Source: Arthrobacter sp. M4 (GTDB taxonomy: Bacteria > Actinomycetota > Actinomycetes > Actinomycetales > Micrococcaceae). From it: a DNA stretch of 64,000 nt. Below are positions 34,997-43,513 of this stretch, one piece after another. Where the stretch lies: assembly GCF_020251205.1 (NCBI RefSeq), contig NZ_JAIWYX010000006.1:1-64000 (forward strand). Reading direction: 5' to 3'. Both the position numbers and the translations under genes were made by a program. The notes beneath the pieces were generated by a model. The model was not told the DNA's origin. It made no database searches and saw only the letters and a program-made list of their open reading frames with translations. The first letter of the stretch is position 1. Each line of letters starts with the position of its first letter.

Positions 34997-36795
34997 TAGT
35001 ACTTACGCTCCATCGGCTCGTAACGGGTGAAGACAACGGGCTTCGTCTCGAGGCGGATGCCAGCCACGGACTCGGCCGAGGACTCGGCGGTGACGGATTC
35101 GTCCTTGTAAGCCATGGAGTGCTTCATGAACTTCTCGTCGTCGCGGTCCGGGAAGTCTTCGCGGTAGTGGCCGCCGCGGGATTCTTCGCGGTGCAGGGCG
35201 CCAACAGTCATTACCTTGGCCATGTCCAGGAGGAAGCCGAGTTCAACAGCTTCCAGCAGGTCCAGGTTGAAGCGCTTGCCCTTGTCCTGGACCGTGACCT
35301 GCTTGTAGCGCTTCTCGAAGTCGGCGATGTCGCTGAGCACCCTCTGCAGGGACTCTTTGGTGCGGAACACCTGCATGTTGGCGTCCATGGTGTCCTGCAG
35401 TTCCTTGCGGATCTGCGCTACACGCTCGGTTCCGGTGCCGTTGAGCAAGTCGTCCAGCATGGATCGGGTGAAGGTTTCCGGGTTCTCGGGGAGCTCAACA
35501 AACTCAGCCGTCTTGGCGTACTCGGCGGCGGCGACGCCGGCGCGCTTGCCGAAGACGTTGATGTCCAGCAGGGAGTTTGTGCCTAGGCGGTTAGAGCCGT
35601 GGACTGACACGCAGGCCACTTCACCGGCGGCAAACAGGCCCGGCACAGTGGTGTCGTTGTCCTGCAGCACTTCGGTGGTGATGTTTGTGGGGATGCCACC
35701 CATGGCGTAGTGCGCAGTGGGGAACACGGGCACCGGATCGGTGAAAGGCTCAACACCAAGGTAGGTGCGGGCGAACTCGGTGATGTCCGGCAGCTTGGCT
35801 TCGATGTGTTCCGGCTCAAGGTGCGTCAGGTCAAGGAGCACGTAGTCCTTGTTCGGTCCGCAGCCGCGGCCTTCGCGGACTTCGTTGGCCATGGCACGTG
35901 CCACGATGTCACGCGGCGCGAGGTCCTTGATGGTGGGGGCGTAGCGCTCCATAAAGCGCTCACCATCCGAGTTACGGAGGATGGCACCTTCACCGCGGGC
36001 ACCTTCGGTAAGGAGGATGCCCAGGCCGGCCAGGCCGGTCGGGTGGAACTGGAAGAACTCCATGTCCTCCAGAGGGATGCCGCGGCGGAAGGCGATGCCC
36101 ATGCCGTCACCGGTCAGGGTGTGGGCGTTGGAGGTGGTCTTGAAGACCTTGCCGGCACCGCCGGAGGCGAAGACTACGGACTTGGCCTGGAAGACGTGCA
36201 GCTCACCGGAGGCGAGGTCGTAGGACACGACGCCGGCCACTCGCTTCTGCTTGTAGGAGGTGCCGTCCTCGCGGACTGCGTCCTCTTCGACCAGGAGCAG
36301 ATCCAGGACGTAGTACTCGTTGTAGAACTCGACGTTGTGCTTGACGCAGTTTTGGTACAGGGTCTGCAGGATCATGTGGCCCGTACGGTCTGCTGCGTAG
36401 CAGGCGCGGCGAACGGGTGCCTTGCCGTGGTCGCGGGTGTGGCCACCGAAGCGCCGCTGGTCGATGCGGCCCTCCGGCGTACGGTTGAACGGCAGACCCA
36501 TCTTTTCCAGGTCAAGAACGGCGTCGATTGCTTCCTTCGCCATGACCTCGGCGGCGTCCTGGTCAACCAGGTAGTCGCCGCCCTTGATGGTGTCGAAGGT
36601 GTGCCACTCCCAGTTGTCCTCTTCGACATTCGCGAGGGCTGCACACATACCGCCCTGCGCGGCGCCGGTGTGGGAACGGGTGGGGTAGAGCTTGGTCAGT
36701 ACCGCTGTTCGTGCACGCTGACCGGATTCGATCGCGGCGCGCATGCCAGCGCCACCGGCACCGACGATCACGACGTCGTACTTATGGACCTGCAT
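34996..36795 (-). CDS. sdhA: Succinate dehydrogenase flavoprotein subunit
   Basis: 599 residues. FAD motif VVIVGAGGAGMRAAIE at the N-terminus, covalent-flavin histidine in TRSHTGAAQGG, and active-site segments FHPTGLAGLGILLTEGARGEGA and GGHTRDHGKAPVRRA. It oxidises succinate to fumarate in the TCA cycle. AAAGAG lies about eight bases before the ATG. The 99-base gap to sdhD contains no gene. Confidence 0.97.
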   Translation of the reverse strand: MQVHKYDVVIVGAGGAGMRAAIESGQRARTAVLTKLYPTRSHTGAAQGGMCAALANVEEDNWEWHTFDTIKGGDYLVDQDAAEVMAKEAIDAVLDLEKMGLPFNRTPEGRIDQRRFGGHTRDHGKAPVRRACYAADRTGHMILQTLYQNCVKHNVEFYNEYYVLDLLLVEEDAVREDGTSYKQKRVAGVVSYDLASGELHVFQAKSVVFASGGAGKVFKTTSNAHTLTGDGMGIAFRRGIPLEDMEFFQFHPTGLAGLGILLTEGARGEGAILRNSDGERFMERYAPTIKDLAPRDIVARAMANEVREGRGCGPNKDYVLLDLTHLEPEHIEAKLPDITEFARTYLGVEPFTDPVPVFPTAHYAMGGIPTNITTEVLQDNDTTVPGLFAAGEVACVSVHGSNRLGTNSLLDINVFGKRAGVAAAEYAKTAEFVELPENPETFTRSMLDDLLNGTGTERVAQIRKELQDTMDANMQVFRTKESLQRVLSDIADFEKRYKQVTVQDKGKRFNLDLLEAVELGFLLDMAKVMTVGALHREESRGGHYREDFPDRDDEKFMKHSMAYKDESVTAESSAESVAGIRLETKPVVFTRYEPMERKY

Positions 36796-36894
36796 ACTGG
36801 ATGCTCTTTCTCTCTAAAAACTGTTGGTCGGCGGACCAGGTCCGCCCGGGGCGTTCCGATTCGCCCCAGTGGGGCGCCAGCGGAACGGATGGCG

Positions 36895-37377
36895 CTACGG
36901 CTTGGGGCAGAAGCCGCCGGGCAGCTGGACGCCGTCGACGACGGGGCACGGGTTGAAGGTGAAGATCACCAGGGTGCCAAGAATGACGATCACGGTAGTG
37001 GCCGCATACAGGACCACCTTGAGCCAGAAGCGGCTGGCGTCCTTCTCCGCATAGTCGTTGATGATGGTGCGGACACCGTTGGTGCCGTGGAGCATTGCGA
37101 GCCACAGCATGGCCAGGTCCCAGAACTGCCAGAACGGATCGGCCCATTTGCCTGCGACGAAGCCGAAGTCGATGGCGTGGATGCCTTCACCCACCAGCAG
37201 GTTCACGAACAGGTGGCCGAAGATGAGTACCACCAGGACAACGCCGGAGAGGCGCATGAACAGCCAGGCGAGCATCTCGAAGTTGCTTCGTGAGCTGCCG
37301 CTGCGCTGGTACTTGGGTGCGATCTTCCCGGAACCGGACTGTCCGCTGCGCGGGCTCTGGATGTTGGTGGCGGTCAT
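36895..37377 (-). CDS. sdhD: Succinate dehydrogenase membrane anchor subunit
   Basis: 160 residues with three membrane helices (MLAWLFMRLSGVVLVVLIFG; LAMLWLAMLHGTNGVRTII; LYAATTVIVILGTLVIFTF). The charged, Ser-rich first 30 residues are cytoplasmic. The HGTNGVR segment parallels the HAFNGLR haem-binding motif of SdhC. It forms the quinone-reducing anchor with SdhC. Starts three bases after sdhC. Confidence 0.92.
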   Translation of the reverse strand: MTATNIQSPRSGQSGSGKIAPKYQRSGSSRSNFEMLAWLFMRLSGVVLVVLIFGHLFVNLLVGEGIHAIDFGFVAGKWADPFWQFWDLAMLWLAMLHGTNGVRTIINDYAEKDASRFWLKVVLYAATTVIVILGTLVIFTFNPCPVVDGVQLPGGFCPKP

Positions 37378-37380
37378 GGC

Positions 37381-37761
37381 TTAGTGGCCTCCCAGTGCGA
37401 GGGACAGGTGGCGGATGGCGAAGCCTGCGAAGACGACCAGCCACACTGCCAGCACGATCCACAGCATCTGGCGCTGGTACTTTGCGCCCTTCTTCCAGAA
37501 GTCGACAGCGATCACGCGCAGGCCGTTGAAGGCGTGGAAGAGGATCGCGGCAACAAGGCCCGTCTCACCCAGGGCCATCAGGGGGTTCTTGTATGCGCCG
37601 ATGACGGCTGTGTAGGCCTCAGGGGACACGCGCACCAGTGAGGTGTCCAGCACATGGACCAACAAGAAGAAAAAGATCACTACACCGGTGATGCGGTGTC
37701 CAACCCAGGACCACATGCCTTCACGGCCGCGGTACAAGGTGCCAGCTGGTTTTGTCGGCAC
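37381..37761 (-). CDS. sdhC: Succinate dehydrogenase cytochrome b556 subunit
   Basis: 126 residues, three membrane helices. The haem-b ligand is probably His76 in LFHAFNGLRVI; SWVGHRITGVVIFFF starts helix 1 as usual for SdhC. GTG start with GGAAGG eight bases upstream. First gene of sdhCDAB, preceded by a good promoter about 100 bases upstream. Confidence 0.93.
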   Translation of the reverse strand: MPTKPAGTLYRGREGMWSWVGHRITGVVIFFFLLVHVLDTSLVRVSPEAYTAVIGAYKNPLMALGETGLVAAILFHAFNGLRVIAVDFWKKGAKYQRQMLWIVLAVWLVVFAGFAIRHLSLALGGH

Positions 37762-37850
37762 TGATTAAACCTTCCTGCAACGCAGCGGCGCCGGCATGGG
37801 ATCCACGCGGAGGAAACGCCTGCTGCGAGAGCACTCGTAGCTCAGGCTCA

Positions 37851-37879
37851 AATCTAGGCTTCGCTCAGAGCTTATTCAA
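37851..37879 (-). promoter_or_regulatory. Promoter of sdhCDAB
   Basis: On the minus strand TTGAAT (37879-37874), 17 bases, TAGATT (37856-37851): five of six matches in each hexamer at ideal spacing. The transcript would have a leader of about 80 bases. Confidence 0.6.
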
Positions 37880-37972
37880 TTTAGGACGAGCTTGTTTCCC
37901 TTGAATTCCGCCCGAATTGCTTTATTTCTGCGCGTTTCCATCGGCCCTATGAGACGAATGCCACATTCCTTC

Positions 37973-37997
37973 GAAGTGGACCGGTCTGGTCCACTTC
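37973..37997. promoter_or_regulatory. Perfect 10-bp inverted repeat between sdhC and manC
   Basis: GAAGTGGACC (37973-37982), five bases, GGTCCACTTC (37988-37997). It lies 53 bases before manC and about 95 bases upstream of the sdh promoter. Candidate operator in a divergent gap; no T-tract, so not an obvious terminator. The rest of the 288-base gap holds no gene. Confidence 0.4.
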
Positions 37998-38036
37998 CCG
38001 GACGCCTGCCTATCTGGCTAGTCTTCGCCGTTCCGA

Positions 38037-38042
38037 TACAGT
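38037..38042 (+). promoter_or_regulatory. -10 element before manC
   Basis: TACAGT, seven bases before the GTG at 38050. Confidence 0.4.
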
Positions 38043-38049
38043 AAAAAGC

Positions 38050-39183
38050 GTGACTACTCAGAACGTGACAGGCCAGGACTCGCCTTTGAACCGCTTTTTT
38101 GCGGTCATTCCGGCGGGCGGTACGGGGACCCGCCTTTGGCCGTTGTCGCGCGCAGCAGCCCCCAAGTTCCTTCATGACCTCACGGGCTCGGGCAGCACGC
38201 TGCTCCGCTCTACCTATGACCGCCTGGAGCCATTGGCCGGTAGCCGCGTCCTAGTGGTGACAGGCGAGGCGCACCGAACAGCCGTTTGCCGCCAGTTGCC
38301 TGAGCTACGCGATGCGGACCTCGTGCTGGAAAGCGAGCCGAAGGATTCCGGAGCCGCCATCGGACTGGCCGCGGCCATTCTGCACCGCCGGGACCCTGAC
38401 ATCATCATGGGGTCCTTCGCGGCGGACCAGGTGATCAGCCCGGACCAGCTTTTCCAGGAAACGGTCCGTGAGGCTATTTACACGGCTGCCCAAGGGAAGA
38501 TCGTCACTATCGGCATCAAGCCCACGCACCCGTCCACCGGCTTCGGCTACATTCGCTCCGGCGGGGAACTCGACGTCGACGGGGCCCCCAATGCCCATGC
38601 CGTCGTCGAATTCGTTGAGAAGCCCAGCGAGGAAGTGGCACAGAAGTACCTTGAGACCGGCGACTACGTGTGGAACGCGGGTATGTTCGTCGCCCCGGTC
38701 TCGCTGATGCTCAAGCACTTGGAAGCCAACCAGCCCGAACTCTTTGCGGGGCTGCAGGAGATCGCCGCCGCCTGGGACACTCCGCGGCGTGCCCACGTCA
38801 CGGCCCGGGTTTGGCCGACGCTCCCCAAGATCGCCATCGACTATGCAGTCGCGGAACCTGCTGCCGCCGCCGGTGATGTAGCAGTGGTGCCCGGCACTTT
38901 CACTTGGGATGACGTTGGAGACTTCGCTGCCATTGGACGCCTTAACAGTGCCAAGGAAGTGGATGAGGTCACTGTGCTCGGCGAAGGCGCCCGCGTCTTC
39001 ACAGAGAACGCCAGCGGCGTGGTGGTGTCGGATACCAAGAGGGTCATCGCGCTCATCGGCATCAAGGACGTTGTGATCGTTGATACCCCGGACGCCCTCC
39101 TGGTGACCACCAAGCAGCACGCGCAGCGGGTTAAGGGCGCGGTGGACGCGCTGAAGGCCAGCGGCGACACAGACGTCCTCTAG
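38050..39183 (+). CDS. manC: Mannose-1-phosphate guanylyltransferase
   Basis: A 377-residue nucleotidyltransferase making GDP-mannose from mannose-1-phosphate and GTP, for glycolipid, glycan and protein mannosylation. The N-terminal nucleotide-binding signature is VIPAGGTGTRLWPLSR, with APKFLHDL in place of the common PKQFL. FVEKPSEEVAQKYLETGDYVWNAGMFV is the sugar-phosphate-binding block. No fused isomerase domain, so this is the short monofunctional form. GTG start, no Shine-Dalgarno. Confidence 0.92.
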   Translation: MTTQNVTGQDSPLNRFFAVIPAGGTGTRLWPLSRAAAPKFLHDLTGSGSTLLRSTYDRLEPLAGSRVLVVTGEAHRTAVCRQLPELRDADLVLESEPKDSGAAIGLAAAILHRRDPDIIMGSFAADQVISPDQLFQETVREAIYTAAQGKIVTIGIKPTHPSTGFGYIRSGGELDVDGAPNAHAVVEFVEKPSEEVAQKYLETGDYVWNAGMFVAPVSLMLKHLEANQPELFAGLQEIAAAWDTPRRAHVTARVWPTLPKIAIDYAVAEPAAAAGDVAVVPGTFTWDDVGDFAAIGRLNSAKEVDEVTVLGEGARVFTENASGVVVSDTKRVIALIGIKDVVIVDTPDALLVTTKQHAQRVKGAVDALKASGDTDVL

Positions 39184-39254
39184 GAAATCCCCTTCGCAGG
39201 GCCGAAAACGCGTAACTAATAGCATTCTTTCGGTCCTGCGGCGCCAGGGGTGGC

Positions 39255-39260
39255 TAGAGT
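39255..39260 (+). promoter_or_regulatory. -10 element before the M20 amidohydrolase
   Basis: TAGAGT, six bases before the GTG at 39267. Confidence 0.4.
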
Positions 39261-39266
39261 TGTGCC

Positions 39267-40493
39267 GTGCGCAATTACACAACGGAAACTGAACCGACCC
39301 CTGTTGTGGGTCCCTGGCTGGACGATCTCCTGCCCGAGCTCATCGAATTCCGAAGGGACTTGCACGCGCACCCTGAACTTTCCTTCCAGGAGTTCCGCAC
39401 TACGGACAAGCTTTGCGAGCGGCTTGAAGCTGTAGGACTGAAGCCGCGCCGCCTCGAAGGCACCGGCCTGATTGTCGACGTCGGCCAGGGCCCCATCGCC
39501 ACCGCTATCCGTGGCGACATCGACGCACTGCCCATCATCGAGGAAACCGGCTTGCCGTTTGCCTCCAAGATCCATGGCGTCACGCACGCCTGCGGCCACG
39601 ATATCCACACCACAGCGGTGCTGGGTGTTGCCCTCGTGCTGCAGCGGATGCATCAGGAAGAGCCACTCAGCGGTACTGTCCGGATCATCTTCCAGCCTGC
39701 CGAGGAGACCATGCCTGGCGGCGCCCTGTCCTGCATTGAGCAGGGCGTGCTGGAGGGGGTTCCGCGGATCATGGCATTGCACTGCGACCCAAGGATCAAC
39801 GTTGGCCAGGTGGGCACACGCATCGGTGCCATCACATCGGCATCGGACACCATCAAGGTGGAACTCACGGGACGTGGCGGGCATACATCCCGTCCCCACT
39901 TGACCGAAGAGCTTGTTTTCGCCTTGGCGCAGATCGCCGTCAACGTTCCCGCCGTGCTTTCCCGCCGTGTGGATGTCCGTAGCGGCGTGTCAGTGGTGTG
40001 GGGCCAGATTCACGCTGGTTCGGCTCCGAACGCCATTCCGGCCACGGGGTTTATGGCAGGCACCATGCGGTGCCTGGACCGTGATGCCTGGCAGAGCGCT
40101 GGGGATCTCTTGGATGACGTTGTCAAGGAGATCGCGGCGCCTTATGGGGTAACCGTCCACCTGGAACACGTCCGGGGTGTACCGCCCGTAGTGAACTCGG
40201 AAGAAGAGACGGCGATTATCGAAGCCGCAGCCCGGGCAGAACTGGGCCGGCACGCCGTTGTCCTTACTCCGCAGTCAATGGGGGGCGAGGATTTCGCGTG
40301 GTTCCTGGCCGATTTGCCGGGCGCCATGATGCGCCTGGGTACGCGGACCCCTGGAGGCGAGGAATACGATTTGCACCGGGGTGACTACATCGTGGACGAG
40401 CGGGCCCTTGGCTGCGGTGTGCGCGTCCTGACAGCGGCGGCCCTGCGGACTATCCGCGACTTGGATGAAGGACCCGAAAACGCGAACATCTAG
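39267..40493 (+). CDS. M20 family amidohydrolase (IAA-amino acid hydrolase / AmhX type)
   Basis: A 408-residue metal-dependent amidohydrolase. Metal-binding motifs: THACGHDIHTTAVLG (about residues 108-122) and QPAEETMPGGAL, with a dimerisation insert between them and the late MGGEDFAWFL. Relatives cleave N-acyl amino acids, hippurate or peptides; the substrate here is unknown. GTG start with TAGAGT six bases upstream, no Shine-Dalgarno. It is 83 bases after manC but likely a separate transcript, ended by a clear terminator. Confidence 0.85.
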   Translation: MRNYTTETEPTPVVGPWLDDLLPELIEFRRDLHAHPELSFQEFRTTDKLCERLEAVGLKPRRLEGTGLIVDVGQGPIATAIRGDIDALPIIEETGLPFASKIHGVTHACGHDIHTTAVLGVALVLQRMHQEEPLSGTVRIIFQPAEETMPGGALSCIEQGVLEGVPRIMALHCDPRINVGQVGTRIGAITSASDTIKVELTGRGGHTSRPHLTEELVFALAQIAVNVPAVLSRRVDVRSGVSVVWGQIHAGSAPNAIPATGFMAGTMRCLDRDAWQSAGDLLDDVVKEIAAPYGVTVHLEHVRGVPPVVNSEEETAIIEAAARAELGRHAVVLTPQSMGGEDFAWFLADLPGAMMRLGTRTPGGEEYDLHRGDYIVDERALGCGVRVLTAAALRTIRDLDEGPENANI

Positions 40494-40557
40494 CCGTCTA
40501 GGAATAGTCCGGGAGAAATCCCGATCAAAAGGGAAACACTAGGCTACTCATTGGTAA

Positions 40558-40593
40558 CAAAAGCCCAACGATCTTCGGATCGTTGGGCTTTTG
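40558..40593 (+). terminator. Intrinsic terminator with TTCG tetraloop
   Basis: A perfect 16-bp stem (40558-40573 with 40578-40593) around TTCG; the stem ends in TTTTG. It separates the amidohydrolase from the nucleoside cluster. Confidence 0.9.
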
Positions 40594-40756
40594 TAATGCT
40601 CCTATGTGGTCTGCGCCACTAGTGTTAGTCATATCAACGCGCCTAGGCGCGGTGCTGCGAACCATTCAGTGAAAACAGAATTTCTGCCATGGAGCATCGA
40701 AACGGACACTCATTGATTCTCCGTCGTAGCGCGAACTCTTTCTTCCTGGAGGACAA

Positions 40757-41863
40757 TTGAAAAACTCACTGCGTTCCACCCTTAAGCGCGGTTCAATGGC
40801 AGGCATGGCAACAGCGGGCGCTGCCGCACTCCTTTTGAGCGGCTGTGGAGCGCCGCCCAGCACCGGCGGCGGCACCAACACGGCCAGCAATTACATCGGC
40901 TGCATTGTTTCGGACTCTGGTGGCTTTGACGACCAGTCCTTCAACCAGTCCTCGTATGAGGGCATCAAGAAGTCGGAGAAGGACTTGGGAATCACCGTCA
41001 AGTCGGCGGAATCCAAGGCCAACAGCGACTATGAAACCAACCTCAATGGCATGATCGCTGCAGGCTGCAACCTGACCTTCACGGTCGGGTTCCTGCTCGG
41101 TGATGCAACCAAGGCCGCCGCCGGGAAGAACACGGACAAGCACTTCGCCATCATCGACTTCGCCTACTCGCAGCCCATTCCGAACGTCAAGCCGGTGGTC
41201 TACGACACAGCCCAGGCCGCCTATCTGGCGGGTTATGCGGCCGCTTCGGTCAGCAAGACCGGAAAGGTCGGAACTTTCGGCGGTATCAAGATCCCCACCG
41301 TCACCATTTTCATGGATGGCTTCTATGACGGCGTCCAGGCCTACAACAAGGCCAAAGGCAAGAACGTTGCCGTGGTCGGTTGGGACAAGGCCACGCAGGA
41401 TGGCTCCTTCACCGGCGACTTCGAGAAGCAGGACACCGGCAAGCAGGTCACCAAGAACCTGCTGGACCAGGGCGCCGACATCGTGATGCCTGTGGCCGGA
41501 CCCGTTGGCAAGGGCGCAGGCGCCGCTCTGCGCGAGGCCAAGGGTGCGGGCAAGGACGTCAAACTGATCTGGGTTGACTCCGATGGCTACCTCACGGCTC
41601 CCGAGTACAAGGACCTCATGCTGACTTCGGTGATCAAGAAGATGGATGAGGCGGTGGAGACCCTGGTGAAGGATGACAAGGACGGCAAGTTCTCCAACGA
41701 GGCCTACGTCGGCACGTTGAAGAACTCCGGCGTTGCGATCGCACCCTTCCACGATTTGGATTCCGCCGTTTCGGCTGACACCAAGAAGGAACTCGATTCC
41801 CTGAAGTCGGACATCATCTCCGGCAAGCTCGTGATCGAATCCAAGGCAAGCCCGAAGAAGTAG
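40757..41863 (+). CDS. BMP family nucleoside-binding lipoprotein
   Basis: 368 residues. TTG start with GGAGG four bases upstream. The lipoprotein signal ends in LLSGC (Cys near residue 31), followed by a basic-membrane-protein (PnrA-like) fold: SDSGGFDDQSFNQSSYEGIK and GTFGGIKIPTVTIFMDGFYDGV. It captures nucleosides outside the cell for the ABC transporter encoded just downstream. A terminator lies between it and the transporter genes, which would raise its amount relative to them. The gap before it (40494-40756) holds only the upstream terminator and presumed promoter. Confidence 0.9.
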   Translation: MKNSLRSTLKRGSMAGMATAGAAALLLSGCGAPPSTGGGTNTASNYIGCIVSDSGGFDDQSFNQSSYEGIKKSEKDLGITVKSAESKANSDYETNLNGMIAAGCNLTFTVGFLLGDATKAAAGKNTDKHFAIIDFAYSQPIPNVKPVVYDTAQAAYLAGYAAASVSKTGKVGTFGGIKIPTVTIFMDGFYDGVQAYNKAKGKNVAVVGWDKATQDGSFTGDFEKQDTGKQVTKNLLDQGADIVMPVAGPVGKGAGAALREAKGAGKDVKLIWVDSDGYLTAPEYKDLMLTSVIKKMDEAVETLVKDDKDGKFSNEAYVGTLKNSGVAIAPFHDLDSAVSADTKKELDSLKSDIISGKLVIESKASPKK

Positions 41864-41875
41864 GGCTTTCGACGC

Positions 41876-41915
41876 GCCGCCAGTACCGGTCCAGCGGTAC
41901 TGGCGGCTCGTTTTT
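41876..41915 (+). terminator. Intrinsic terminator between the BMP gene and its transporter genes
   Basis: A 12-bp stem (41876-41887 with 41896-41907), eight-base loop, then TCGTTTTT. It must be partly read through, or the downstream genes have their own promoter in the 78 bases that follow. Confidence 0.88.
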
Positions 41916-41992
41916 GCCCTCATTAGGCTGGCATCACCAAATGGTGTCTGGCTGCGCAGCCGTCCCTTCGGACCAACAGAACGGTGGGAGTT

Positions 41993-43513
41993 GTGAAACT
42001 CGAATTGAAGGGGATCTCGAAGGCGTTCGGGACCTTTTACGCCAACCAGGACATTGACCTTGTGGTTGAGCCCGGCCAGATCCATTGCCTACTCGGTGAA
42101 AATGGCGCCGGCAAATCCACCCTCATGAATGTGCTCTACGGATTGTATGAGCCGACCGCCGGCCAGATTGTGGTGGACGGCGAGGTCATGAATTTCCGCG
42201 GCCCTGGCGACGCAATGGCCGCAGGAATTGGTATGGTTCACCAGCACTTTATGCTGGTTCCGGTTTTTACTGTCGCGGAGAATGTGGCCCTCGGCGCCGA
42301 ACCAACCACGTTTGGCGGCATCCTCAGCATTGACCAGACCCGGAAAAAGATCCGCGAGATCTCGGACAAGTACGGATTCGACGTCGACCCGGACGCCTTG
42401 GTGGAAGACCTCCCTGTCGGTGTCCAGCAGCGCGTGGAAATCATCAAGGCACTTGTTCGCGAGGCCAAAGTCCTCATCCTTGACGAACCTACGGCCGTCC
42501 TTACGCCACAGGAGACCGACGAACTGCTGGACATCATGCGCCAGCTCAAGACCAGCGGCACGTCGATTGTCTTCATCTCGCACAAGCTACGCGAGGTCAA
42601 AGCCGTCGCGGACGTCATCACGGTTATCCGGCGAGGGAAAGTGGTAGGTGACGCTCCGCCGTCGGCCCCAACAGCGGAGCTGGCTTCCATGATGGTGGGC
42701 CGCGCCGTGAGCCTCACACTGGACAAGGGCCCTGCAAATCGCAAGGAAACCACCTTTGTGGTCAAGGACCTCACGGTCCGCGCACCGAACGGGACCTATG
42801 TGGTGGACGGGATCAGTTTCGACATCGCCCAAGGCGAGATCCTCGCCGTCGCGGGTGTGCAAGGCAACGGCCAGACCGAAATGACCGAAGCCATCCTGGG
42901 CATCCAGGAGCACGTCACAGGGTCCGTGACACTGGACGGCAAGGAGCTCCTGGGCCTTCCCGTCAAGGAGGTGCTGCGCTCGGGGGTGGGGTTCGTGCCG
43001 GAGGACCGGACGGTCGATGGGCTGGTGGGTCCGTTCTCGGTGGCCGAAAACCTGGTGCTGGACCTCTATGACAAGGCCCCTTTCGCCAAGCGGATGAGCA
43101 TGAGCCCGGCGAAAGTGGAGCAAAACGCGAAAGCGAAAATCGAGGAGTTCGACATCAGGACTCCGTCGGCGGGTGCCGCCGCCGGAACACTGTCCGGCGG
43201 CAACCAGCAGAAGGTGGTTATGGCGCGGGAGCTGTCCCGCCCGCTGCGGCTGTTCATCGCGAGCCAGCCGACACGCGGCGTTGACGTTGGATCGATCGAG
43301 TTCCTGCACAAACGCATCGTCGCCGAACGGGACGTGGGAACACCTGTGTTGATCGTCTCCACTGAACTGGATGAGGTGATCGAGCTTGCGGACAGGATCG
43401 CAGTCCTCTACAAGGGCAAGCTGGTTGGAATTGTTCCTTCGGGGACGCCGAGGGACACGCTGGGCCTCATGATGGCCGGCGTCGGTGCGGAAGGAGTTTC
43501 CCATGAGCACTGA
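41993..43513 (+). CDS. Nucleoside ABC transporter ATP-binding protein
   Basis: About 506 residues, with two fused ATPase domains. First: Walker [12 protein letters not shown] and Walker [12 protein letters not shown]. Second: VAGVQGNGQTE (degenerate Walker A) and [15 protein letters not shown]. The group (YufO/NupO, PnrC-like) pairs with BMP lipoproteins and two membrane subunits. The GTG at 41993 begins at the usual KLELKGISKAFG; the upstream GTG at 41984 is also possible. It overlaps the next gene by 11 bases. Confidence 0.9.
   Translation: MKLELKGISKAFGTFYANQDIDLVVEPGQIHCLLGENGAGKSTLMNVLYGLYEPTAGQIVVDGEVMNFRGPGDAMAAGIGMVHQHFMLVPVFTVAENVALGAEPTTFGGILSIDQTRKKIREISDKYGFDVDPDALVEDLPVGVQQRVEIIKALVREAKVLILDEPTAVLTPQETDELLDIMRQLKTSGTSIVFISHKLREVKAVADVITVIRRGKVVGDAPPSAPTAELASMMVGRAVSLTLDKGPANRKETTFVVKDLTVRAPNGTYVVDGISFDIAQGEILAVAGVQGNGQTEMTEAILGIQEHVTGSVTLDGKELLGLPVKEVLRSGVGFVPEDRTVDGLVGPFSVAENLVLDLYDKAPFAKRMSMSPAKVEQNAKAKIEEFDIRTPSAGAAAGTLSGGNQQKVVMARELSRPLRLFIASQPTRGVDVGSIEFLHKRIVAERDVGTPVLIVSTELDEVIELADRIAVLYKGKLVGIVPSGTPRDTLGLMMAGVGAEGVSHEH

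Noticed and set aside
35710..37293. 527-codon plus-strand frame opposite sdhA and sdhD
   Set aside because: Shadow of conserved sdh genes; it runs across two genes and their gap.
40793..42085. 430-codon minus-strand frame opposite the BMP gene
   Set aside because: Crosses an intrinsic terminator and the start of the ATPase gene; no domain, no ribosome-binding site.
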